Shown here: in pieces, positions 49,725 through 56,801 of the stretch
Position numbering within the stretch: the first letter of the stretch is position 1
Layout of the letters: each line of letters opens with the position of its first letter
NCBI RefSeq assembly: GCF_014199935.1
Contig: NZ_JACHOP010000028.1
Coordinates: 1-64,000 of the forward strand
Source: Methylorubrum rhodinum
Lineage (GTDB): Bacteria; Pseudomonadota; Alphaproteobacteria; Rhizobiales; Beijerinckiaceae
DNA: 64,000 bases
Direction of reading: 5' to 3'
Notes under the pieces: generated by a model
What the model saw: only the letters and a program-made list of their open reading frames with translations
What the model was told of the DNA's origin: nothing
Database searches by the model: none
Translations under genes and position numbers: made by a program

Positions 49725-50983
49725 CGGGCGCTCTCCTTCAGCCAGTCGGCGAGAACCTTCCGCTCGTCCGCGGTCATCTCGGTGATGTTGTTGGGCGGCA
49801 TGTTGTGGGTCAGCACCGCGTGGCGGCGGATCGCCTCCGCCTGACGGCCGATCGCCGGGCCTGAGTCGAGCAAAACTCCCTTCGGCGCGACGCCGATCCC
49901 CTCCCAGGCCGGCTCGGCGGCGTGGCACATGGCGCAGCGCCCGGCCACCAGTTCGACCACGTGGTCGGGCGGGCTGGCTTTGGCGACGGGCATCGCGTGG
50001 TCGGCCGAGGCCAGCATCACGTTGGCGGGCGCCTCCGCCTGCGGCGGCAGGCCGAGGATCGAGCGGCCCCCGGCGCTGCCGGCGAGCGCCACGGCGAAGG
50101 CGGCGCCCAGCCCCGCGGTCGCCGCGGCCCAGGCCCACCAGGGCGAGCGGGCATGATCGGCGTGGCGCACGTTGTAGAAGAAGCGGATCACCGCGCCCGA
50201 GGCCGTGATGAGGGCGACGATCAGCGGGATCGTCGCGTTCGAGGAAAACAGCATCGGGTAGTGGTTGGAGATCATCAGCAGCACGACCGGCAGGGTCAGG
50301 TAGTTGTTCTGCGCCGAGCGCTGCTTGGCCTGCTTGCCGAGACCAGGGTTCGGCCGCTCGCCCTTCATCAGCGCGGCGACGACCTTGCGCTGGTTCGGGA
50401 TGATGACGAGGAAGACGTTGCCGGCCATCCACGTCGCCATCAGGGCGCCGGTGTGGATCAGCGCGCCGCGCCCGCTGAACACTTGGCTGAAGCCGAAGGC
50501 GGCCGCCGTGATGACGAGGAGGCCGACCGCCGCGAGCCCGGATTCGCTCTGGCCGATCGGGGAACGGCAGATGCGGTCGTAGACCAGCCAGCCCAGCGCC
50601 AGGGCGCCGACGCCCACCGCGGTCGCGGCCGGGGCGGAGAGGTCCATCACCGCCGGATCGATCAGGTAGAGCTTGGATTGCGCGTAGTAGATCCACGCGA
50701 GCAGCACGAAGCCCGAGAGCCACGTCGTGTAGGCCTGCCACTTGTGCCACGTGAGATCGGGCGAGAGATGCTCGGGCGCGACGAAATACTTGCGCATCTC
50801 GTAGAAGCCGCCGCCATGCACCTGCCACGCGGCGGCACCTTCGCCCGCCGGGATGTCGGGCGTGCGCTTCAGCGAGGCGTCGAGATGCATGAAGAAGAAC
50901 GACGAGCCGATCCAGGCCATCGCCGCCACGATGTGCAGCCAGCGCAGCAGCAGGCTGCCCCACTCCCAGACGAAGCTCTTCAC
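49721..50983 (-). CDS. puuD: Membrane urate oxidase PuuD with C-terminal cytochrome c domain
   Basis: A 420-residue enzyme that oxidises urate to 5-hydroxyisourate. The N-terminal domain has several membrane helices, starting MKSFVWEWGSLLLRWLHIVA, with conserved residues in AWIGSSFFFMHLDASLKRTP and FYEMRKYFVAPEHLSPDLTW. The C-terminal domain has one haem site, CAMCH at 350-354, and a downstream methionine in THNMPPNNITEMTADERKVL. Electrons would pass to the respiratory chain through cytochrome c instead of going straight to oxygen. It is divergent from a LysR gene and heads the unit that includes the amidohydrolase. Confidence 0.92.
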   Translation of the reverse strand: MKSFVWEWGSLLLRWLHIVAAMAWIGSSFFFMHLDASLKRTPDIPAGEGAAAWQVHGGGFYEMRKYFVAPEHLSPDLTWHKWQAYTTWLSGFVLLAWIYYAQSKLYLIDPAVMDLSAPAATAVGVGALALGWLVYDRICRSPIGQSESGLAAVGLLVITAAAFGFSQVFSGRGALIHTGALMATWMAGNVFLVIIPNQRKVVAALMKGERPNPGLGKQAKQRSAQNNYLTLPVVLLMISNHYPMLFSSNATIPLIVALITASGAVIRFFYNVRHADHARSPWWAWAAATAGLGAAFAVALAGSAGGRSILGLPPQAEAPANVMLASADHAMPVAKASPPDHVVELVAGRCAMCHAAEPAWEGIGVAPKGVLLDSGPAIGRQAEAIRRHAVLTHNMPPNNITEMTADERKVLADWLKESAR

Positions 50984-51052
50984 GGCCGATCCCTCCGAAA
51001 TCTTTCCCCCGATCCTAGCGATGCCGGACCGCTTGTATGCCCGCCGAATTCC

Positions 51053-51085
51053 TTGTCAGTTTTCGAATTTTTCGTAAGCTGACAC
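51053..51085. promoter_or_regulatory. Candidate operator between puuD and lysR
   Basis: Inverted repeat TTGTCAG, 19-nt spacer, CTGACAC (6 of 7 bp pair) in the 174-bp divergent region; the spacer contains TTTTCGAATTTTTCGTAA with a small inner symmetry. LysR-type proteins bind such dyads between themselves and their targets. Part of this text, TTTTTCG(T)AAGCTG, recurs at 54740-54753. Confidence 0.5.
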
Positions 51086-51157
51086 GAGGCCAGGATCGTT
51101 CGCCCATGCGATTGTCCTGCCACGGCCTGTCGCCGTTCGAGCCTCCGGGGCCTCGCG

Positions 51158-52090
51158 ATGCTGTCGCTGGAATCCATCCGCATCTTCATGCGCGCGGCCG
51201 ATACGGGCAGCTTTTCGGCGGCCGGGCGCTCGTTGCGGCTGTCGCCGTCCGTGATCAGCTACCGCATCCAGACGCTGGAGGAACATCTCGGCTGCCTGCT
51301 GCTGACGCGCACGACCCGGCGGATGAACCTGACGGAGGCCGGTCGCGTCTTCTACGACCGCTGCCTCGATGTCGCCGCCTCGGTCGAGCGGGCGGAAAAA
51401 AGCGTCGAGACGCAAGGCGCCGCCCCGCGCGGCACGCTGAAGGTCACCGCCCCCTTGAGCCTCGGGCGGCGCGTGGTGGCCCCGCTGATCCCGGCCTTCC
51501 GCGAGCGTCACGCCGAAGCCGACGTGCACCTACGCCTGTCCGACCATCTGCTCGACCTCGTGCAGGAGGCGGTGGACGTGGCGGTGCGCCTGTCGCAGAT
51601 GCGCGATTCGACCTTCACGCTGCGCAAGGTCGCCGACGTCGAGCGGATGCTGTGCGCGTCACCGGCCTATCTCGACGCGCACCCCGCGCCCGAGACCCCG
51701 GCCGACCTTTTGGACCATTCCTGCCTGCTCCTGCGCTTCCCCGGCTCGGAGCAGTTCCGCTGGACCCTGCTCGACGGCGACGAGGCGGTGACGATCCCGG
51801 TCGCCGGCCGCATCGACGCCGACGACAGCGACGTGCTGACCGAATGGGCGCTCCAGGGCCAGGGCATCGTGCTGAAACCCGTCTACGAGGTGGCGCCCTA
51901 CCTCGCCGACGGGCGGCTGGTGCCGGTGCTGCCCGAGACGCCGCCGACTTCGGTGACGCTCGGGGTAGTGTACCCGTCGCGGAAGATGCTGCCGAACCGG
52001 GCGAAGACTTTTGTGGAGATGACGACGGAAGCTTTGCGGGGGTATGTTGGGGGGCAGTTGGAGTTGGTGGGCAAGCGGGCGGTGCGGTGA
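51158..52090 (+). CDS. LysR-family transcription regulator
   Basis: A 310-residue regulator with an N-terminal winged HTH (MLSLESIRIFMRAADTGSFS, then AAGRSLRLSPSVISYRIQTL) and a ligand-binding domain with ADVHLRLSDHLLDLVQEAVD and VAVRLSQMRDSTFTLRKVAD. It is divergent from puuD, with a candidate operator between the starts, and so likely controls that unit. The ligand may be urate or another purine intermediate, by position only. The last 20 codons are less GC-rich in style but still in frame. Confidence 0.88.
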   Translation: MLSLESIRIFMRAADTGSFSAAGRSLRLSPSVISYRIQTLEEHLGCLLLTRTTRRMNLTEAGRVFYDRCLDVAASVERAEKSVETQGAAPRGTLKVTAPLSLGRRVVAPLIPAFRERHAEADVHLRLSDHLLDLVQEAVDVAVRLSQMRDSTFTLRKVADVERMLCASPAYLDAHPAPETPADLLDHSCLLLRFPGSEQFRWTLLDGDEAVTIPVAGRIDADDSDVLTEWALQGQGIVLKPVYEVAPYLADGRLVPVLPETPPTSVTLGVVYPSRKMLPNRAKTFVEMTTEALRGYVGGQLELVGKRAVR

Positions 52091-52201
52091 AGTTTGGCGT
52101 CGCGGGGCGTTGTCTGGGGGCCACCCAACTTACCCGAGATGGCGCGCTGCAGAATGCGAGCCCCGCACCCCAGATGGCACCCGGGCGAGAGCGAGGGTGG
52201 C

Positions 52202-52235
52202 AGCCCGGCGCAGGGCGTGGACACTCCGCCGGGCT
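52202..52235 (-). terminator. Possible terminator hairpin after the GST gene
   Basis: AGCCCGGCG at 52202-52210 pairs with CGCCGGGCT at 52227-52235. It lies about 10 bp beyond the stop of the glutathione transferase gene. No T-run follows, so it could equally be a plain hairpin. Confidence 0.35.
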
Positions 52236-52244
52236 ATGAGCCGA

Positions 52245-52943
52245 TCAGGCGGTCTGAAGGCCCTGCAGTTCCTCCAGGCCGCCGCCGTCCGCGTAAGCGA
52301 GGCGGAAGCTCGGGCGCGCCTTCCAGCGTTGCCAGAACCGGTCGAGCTGCTCGTAGCGCTCGTCCAGCGGGGTCGCCACCGGACCGAACTTGGAGAACGC
52401 GATCGCCGTGCACAGCGTAATGTCGGCGAAGGTCGGATGTTCACCGCCGAGGAGCCAGTCTCGCCCGTCCGACAGATGCCGTTCGACGAGGCCCGCATGG
52501 GAGAGCGCCTCCTTTCGGCAATGCTCGCCCCATTGCGGGTTGCTGGTCAGTTCCAACTTCGGTCCGAGACCCTGGTGGGACACGTGAAACAGCGTCGTGA
52601 GACGATACAGGATCTGCACCCAGATCCGGTCGTTCCACATGACGTCCTGCGCCTGCTCCAGCGCGCCTTCACCGAGAATCCTGCGACCCGGAAAACTCAG
52701 ATCGAGATAGCGGGCGATCGCGACGCTCTCGGCGAGATAGCCGCCATCGGGCAGCTCGAGGGTCGGGGTCTCACCCCAGGGATTGCGCTTGAGGTGCCTC
52801 CAGCCGCGCTGTTCGCCGACCGATGCCATGTCGAGCAGGCGCTCCTCGACGTGCTGCGCGATACCCTTCTCGTGCACGAGCAGGCGCACTCGCTGCGGGT
52901 TCGGAAAGGCTGACGGCGAGGTGTAGAGGATGAGCTTGTCCAT
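52245..52943 (-). CDS. Glutathione S-transferase family protein
   Basis: A 232-residue protein with the thioredoxin-like N-domain (about 1-82: LILYTSPSAFPNPQRVRLLV and ETPTLELPDGGYLAESVAIA with the glutathione-binding SNAIL-type Ser replaced by ESVA) and a helical C-domain. It looks like the ureidoglycolate/maleylpyruvate-type bacterial GST group in overall layout. It is probably cytosolic and its substrate is unknown. It lies between lysR and the puuE-uraD gene but is transcribed alone; a possible hairpin follows the stop. Confidence 0.8.
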   Translation of the reverse strand: MDKLILYTSPSAFPNPQRVRLLVHEKGIAQHVEERLLDMASVGEQRGWRHLKRNPWGETPTLELPDGGYLAESVAIARYLDLSFPGRRILGEGALEQAQDVMWNDRIWVQILYRLTTLFHVSHQGLGPKLELTSNPQWGEHCRKEALSHAGLVERHLSDGRDWLLGGEHPTFADITLCTAIAFSKFGPVATPLDERYEQLDRFWQRWKARPSFRLAYADGGGLEELQGLQTA

Positions 52944-53217
52944 GATCCCTCAGTTCGGGTCCGGTGACGACATTGCCGCGACCGACCCTGAATTAGGGGC
53001 AGACCCAGTGCGCGACAGTACGGTCTGCGTCATCGACAGCCATGGATTGTCCCTGATTGTACGCGGGTCGCGCGCAGCCCCCGGGGCGACGGGGCGCCGC
53101 GTCTCGTCCGCTACCCAATCGCGGGAGCGGGCAATGCGCTGTCCACGGGTGCCGCCCGCCGTCAGGGTGTTCGGGAACGGCTCGACGGGGAATCGAGGCG
53201 ATCAGCCGAACAGGACA

Positions 53218-54654
53218 TCACCCCGCCGCCGGCAACCGATCCTTCAACCGCAGCCAAGCAATCCGTTCGATCTGCCGCAGCGCCTCCGCCAATTCCTGCT
53301 CCGCATCGTTCCGCAACCGGTCCTCGAACGCCGCCAGAATCTCCTCGCGGGAGCGGCCCTTGATCGCCATGACGAAGGGCACGCCGAAGCGGTCGCGGTA
53401 GGCGGCGTTCAGGCGTTCGAACTGGGCGAGTTGCTCCGGCGTCAGCGCGCCGAGGCCCGCGCTGCTCTGTTCGGCAGTGGAGGCGTCCGTGAGGCCCCCC
53501 GATTGAGCGAGGCGGCCGGCGAGTTCGGGGTGGGCGAGCACCAGGGCGCGCTGATTCTCGGCCGGCTGGTGGCGGAGCGCGGCGACCAGGGCGGCGTGCA
53601 GGCCCTCGGCGGTGTCCTCGCGGGCGGTGAGGCCGGAGGCCCAAGCCTGGAGGGCGATCTCCGGCGTGTCCTCGAAGATGTCGCCGAAGCGCGTGAGGAA
53701 TTGCGACGCACTCATCGTGCTGGGCTTGAGAACTGGCGCCGGGTGCCGCTCGGCCCAGTGGCGGGCGATGTCGATGCGGCGGGTCAGCCACACGCCGTCA
53801 TGAGCCGCGACGTGGTCGAGGAAGCGGGTAATCGCCGCGATGCGCCCCGGCCGGCCGACGAGCCGGCAATGGAGGCCGACCGACATCATCTTCGGCGCGG
53901 TGGCGCCCTCGGCGTAGAGCGCGTCGAAGGTGTCGCGCAGGTAGGTGAAGAAGTGCTCGCCGGTGTTGAAGCCCTGGGGCGTGGCGAAGCGCATGTCGTT
54001 GGCGTCGAGCGTGTAGGGCACCACGAGCCCGGTGCCGGCCTTGCCGTGCAGCCAGTAGGGCAGGTCGTCGGCATAAGAATCGGAGAGGTAGGAAAAACCC
54101 CGCTCCAGGCCGAGTTCGAGCGTGTTGACCGAGGAGCGGCCGGTGTACCAGCCGAGCGGGGCCGAGCCGGTGACCGCCTCGTGCAGGCGGATCGCCGCGT
54201 CCATCTGCGCGGCTTCCTCGGCCCGCGTCATGTCGCGGTGGTCGATCCATTTGAAGCCGTGGCTGGCGATCTCCCACTCGGCCTCGCGCATGGCGGCCAC
54301 GGCCTCCGGGTTGCGGGCCAGCGCGGTGGCGACGCCGAAGACCGTGATCGGCACCTTGCGCTCGGTGAAGAGCCGCCACAGCCGCCAGAAGCCGGCCCGG
54401 GCGCCGTACTCGTAGAGCGATTCCATGTTCATGTGACGCATGCCCGGCCAGGGCTGCGCGCCGACGATCTCGGAGAGGAAGGCCTCGGAGGCCGCATCTC
54501 CGTGAAGGAGGCAGTTCTCGCCGCCCTCCTCGTAGTTGAGCACGATCTGCACTGCGATCCGCGCGCCGCCGGGCCAGTCCGCCTGCGGGACGGTGCGGCC
54601 GTAGCCGATCATGTCGCGGGTGGTGTGCAGCTGGCTGTGCTCGGTCGTGTTCAT
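53218..54654 (-). CDS. puuE: Fused allantoinase PuuE (polysaccharide-deacetylase type) and OHCU decarboxylase
   Basis: A 478-residue fusion. Residues 1-305 resemble PuuE, a metal-free NodB-type allantoinase: MIGYGRTVPQADWPGGARIA, EWEIASHGFKWIDHRDMTRA, TPQGFNTGEHFFTYLRDTFD and MSVGLHCRLVGRPGRIAAIT. Residues 310-478 are the OHCU decarboxylase UraD: FGDIFEDTPEIALQAWASGL, AHPELAGRLA, EQSSAGLGALTPEQLAQFER and FGVPFVMAIKGRSREEI. UraD and PuuE catalyse consecutive steps (OHCU to S-allantoin to allantoate), so fusion is logical. The order PuuE then UraD is reversed relative to the pathway. It is divergent from the hydroxyisourate hydrolase gene. Confidence 0.92.
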   Translation of the reverse strand: MNTTEHSQLHTTRDMIGYGRTVPQADWPGGARIAVQIVLNYEEGGENCLLHGDAASEAFLSEIVGAQPWPGMRHMNMESLYEYGARAGFWRLWRLFTERKVPITVFGVATALARNPEAVAAMREAEWEIASHGFKWIDHRDMTRAEEAAQMDAAIRLHEAVTGSAPLGWYTGRSSVNTLELGLERGFSYLSDSYADDLPYWLHGKAGTGLVVPYTLDANDMRFATPQGFNTGEHFFTYLRDTFDALYAEGATAPKMMSVGLHCRLVGRPGRIAAITRFLDHVAAHDGVWLTRRIDIARHWAERHPAPVLKPSTMSASQFLTRFGDIFEDTPEIALQAWASGLTAREDTAEGLHAALVAALRHQPAENQRALVLAHPELAGRLAQSGGLTDASTAEQSSAGLGALTPEQLAQFERLNAAYRDRFGVPFVMAIKGRSREEILAAFEDRLRNDAEQELAEALRQIERIAWLRLKDRLPAAG

Positions 54655-54739
54655 GGGAGGCCCCGATCTGACAGCCGGCGGGCGGGCTGAATATGCGTGC
54701 AAGCAGGATACCGCCGCAGGCCGGACTGCATTGTTCGGA

Positions 54740-54760
54740 CTTTTTCGAAGCTGTTCCCGA
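54740..54760. promoter_or_regulatory. Candidate regulatory motif in the puuE-uraD/uraH divergent region
   Basis: CTTTTTCGAAGCTG followed by TTCCCGA resembles TTTTTCGTAAGCTGACAC in the puuD/lysR region. Both lie between divergent purine genes, so a shared factor is possible. Only two examples exist in the window. Confidence 0.3.
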
Positions 54761-54875
54761 AATGCCGGGATGGTGTGCGCGGCTCGATCTGCAAGTGTCG
54801 CAGGGCAGGTTCGCCGATTTCGCATGCCTGCCGAGCTTGCCGCCGCCGGGCGGCCACCACTGGGGGAACCGGCCG

Positions 54876-55247
54876 ATGAGCGCCGCATCGCACGAGACGC
54901 AGACCCCGCCCCGCCGGCTCACGACCCACGTGCTCGACACCGCGACCGGCCGCCCGGCCGCGGGGCTGACGCTGCACCTCACCCGCATCGAGGGCGAGAC
55001 CCGCACCCGTCTCAAGACGGTCGCGACCAATGCCGACGGGCGCTGCGACGCGCCGCTGCTGTCCGGCGACGCGATGGCCGCCGGCACCTACGAGATCGCC
55101 TTCGAGGTCGGCCATTACTTCGATCGTGGGGACGCCTTCCTCGACCTCGTGCCGGTGCGCTTCCGCATCGCAATAGAGGGGCCGGCCCATCTGCACGTGC
55201 CGCTCCTGATCTCCCCCTACGGCTACAGCACCTATCGCGGAAGCTGA
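54876..55247 (+). CDS. uraH: 5-hydroxyisourate hydrolase (transthyretin-like)
   Basis: A 123-residue cytosolic enzyme that hydrolyses 5-hydroxyisourate to OHCU. Family marks are [20 protein letters not shown] with an active-site His, RCDAPLLSG with the active-site Arg region, and the C-terminal [11 protein letters not shown], which is diagnostic. Start at 54876 (MSAASHETQ) is preferred to the longer frame, since a GGGGGAA site precedes it. Divergent from puuE-uraD and 120 bp before the permease start. Confidence 0.93.
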   Translation: MSAASHETQTPPRRLTTHVLDTATGRPAAGLTLHLTRIEGETRTRLKTVATNADGRCDAPLLSGDAMAAGTYEIAFEVGHYFDRGDAFLDLVPVRFRIAIEGPAHLHVPLLISPYGYSTYRGS

Positions 55248-55367
55248 AAGCCGATCCCGGATCGCCAGAGGCGCGGCCTAAAAGACGCCCGACGATCCAC
55301 CGCGCATCCCGAGGGATGCCCGACGCCAAGACGCCCCAAGACCTTGGCCCACAGCGAGGAACGTCCC

Positions 55368-56789
55368 ATGACCGACGCCCCACAGGCGGCAGCGGAGACC
55401 AATGCGGTCGACGCGATGCTGCCGGTCCCCAAACTCGCCGCCTACGGCATGCAGCACGTGCTGGTCATGAGTGCCGGCGCGGTGGCGCCCCCGCTGATCA
55501 TCGGCGCGGCCTTGAACCTCTCGGCCGAGACGGTCGCCTTCCTGATCAATTGCGATCTGTTCGTCACCGGGCTCGCGATCCTGATCCAGAGCCTCGGGAT
55601 GCCGGGCTTCGGCGTGCGCCTGCCGGTCATCATGGGCGTCAGCTTCGCCTCGGTCGGGCCGATGGTGGCCATGGCCCAGGACCCGACCATCGGGCTGCCC
55701 GGCATCTTCGGCGCGACCATCGCGGCGGGCCTGTTCGGGCTCGCGATGCGGCCGTTCTTCTACCGGCTGGCGGCGTTCTTCCCGCAGCTCGTGACCGGCA
55801 CGGTGATCCTCATCATCGGCATCACGCTCTTACCCGTAGGCATCAAGTGGGCCGGCGGCGGCGCGGCGGCGACGGATTTCGGTGCGCCGGTGCATCTGGC
55901 GGTGGCCGGGCTGGTGCTCGCCGTGATCCTGCTGGTGAGCCGCTACGCCAGCGGGTTCGTGGCCAACATCGCCGTGCTGATCGGCCTCGTCGCGGGCCTT
56001 CTGGTCGCGTGGCCGCTCGGGCTGTTCAATCTCGAAGGGCTGGCCGCGCGGCCGGTGATCGACCTCGTCACGCCGTTCCACTTCGGCTGGCCGACCTTCC
56101 ACCTCTCGGCGGTGGTGGCGATGTGCATCGTCATGATGGTCACGCTGGTGGAATCGACCGGCATGTTCCTCGCCGTCGGCGACATCGTCGGCAAGCCGGT
56201 CGACAAGCCGACGCTGACCCGCGGCCTGATGGCCGACTCGCTCTCGACCCTGATCGCGGGCGTGTTCAACACCTTCCCGCACACCTCGTTCTCGCAGAAC
56301 GTCGGACTGGTGAACATGACGCGGGTGCGCAGCCGCTACGTCACCGCGACCTCCGGCTTCATCATCCTGACTGTGAGCCTGTTTCCGAAGCTCGCCTTCG
56401 TCGTCGCCTCGATCCCGCCGGCCGTGCTCGGCGGCGCCGGCATCGTGATCTTCGGCATGGTGGCCTCGGCCGGGCTCAAGATCGTCGGCGAGGCCGACCT
56501 CGGCGACCGGCGCAACCAGATCGTCGTGGCGGTCTCGATCGGCCTGTCGCTGATCCCGATGGCCGCGCCGAACTTCTTCGCCGCCACCATGCCGGACTGG
56601 ACCGGGCCGATCCTGCACAGCGGCATCACGCTCGGCTGCATCAGCGCGATCCTGCTGAACCTGTTCCTCAATTCGGACCGCCTCGGCCAGCCGACCAAGA
56701 CGCACGAATCCAACGATGGCGCCGCGGCCCCGTCCGCTGCCGCCAACACGGCGACGCCGGGACCCGCCGCACTCGGCCGCGCAGCCTGA
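55368..56789 (+). CDS. Nucleobase:cation symporter-2, urate/xanthine permease
   Basis: A 473-residue inner-membrane permease of the NCS2/NAT family that would import urate, xanthine or uracil with protons or sodium. It has about 12-14 helices and family marks QHVLVMSAGAVAPPLIIGAA, FGVRLPVIMGVSFASVGPMV, AGVFNTFPHTSFSQNVGLVN (the QN-type substrate motif) and GGAGIVIFGMVASAGLKIVG. Start at 55368 follows GAGGAA; an in-frame TTG at 55344 is unlikely. A hairpin GCATCCC GA GGGATGC lies 48 bp upstream. The molybdenum hydroxylase gene follows after 12 bp, so they are co-transcribed. Confidence 0.9.
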   Translation: MTDAPQAAAETNAVDAMLPVPKLAAYGMQHVLVMSAGAVAPPLIIGAALNLSAETVAFLINCDLFVTGLAILIQSLGMPGFGVRLPVIMGVSFASVGPMVAMAQDPTIGLPGIFGATIAAGLFGLAMRPFFYRLAAFFPQLVTGTVILIIGITLLPVGIKWAGGGAAATDFGAPVHLAVAGLVLAVILLVSRYASGFVANIAVLIGLVAGLLVAWPLGLFNLEGLAARPVIDLVTPFHFGWPTFHLSAVVAMCIVMMVTLVESTGMFLAVGDIVGKPVDKPTLTRGLMADSLSTLIAGVFNTFPHTSFSQNVGLVNMTRVRSRYVTATSGFIILTVSLFPKLAFVVASIPPAVLGGAGIVIFGMVASAGLKIVGEADLGDRRNQIVVAVSIGLSLIPMAAPNFFAATMPDWTGPILHSGITLGCISAILLNLFLNSDRLGQPTKTHESNDGAAAPSAAANTATPGPAALGRAA

Positions 56790-56801
56790 GGGAGGAGACC
56801 C

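Noticed and set aside
52944-53217. 274-bp gap between the GST and puuE-uraD genes
   Set aside because: No open frame or strong repeat was found; the open frame running from 52930 is a shadow of the puuE-uraD gene.
55304-55319. Hairpin GCATCCC-GA-GGGATGC
   Set aside because: It is a perfect but short stem without a T-run between uraH and the permease gene; it is not a convincing terminator.
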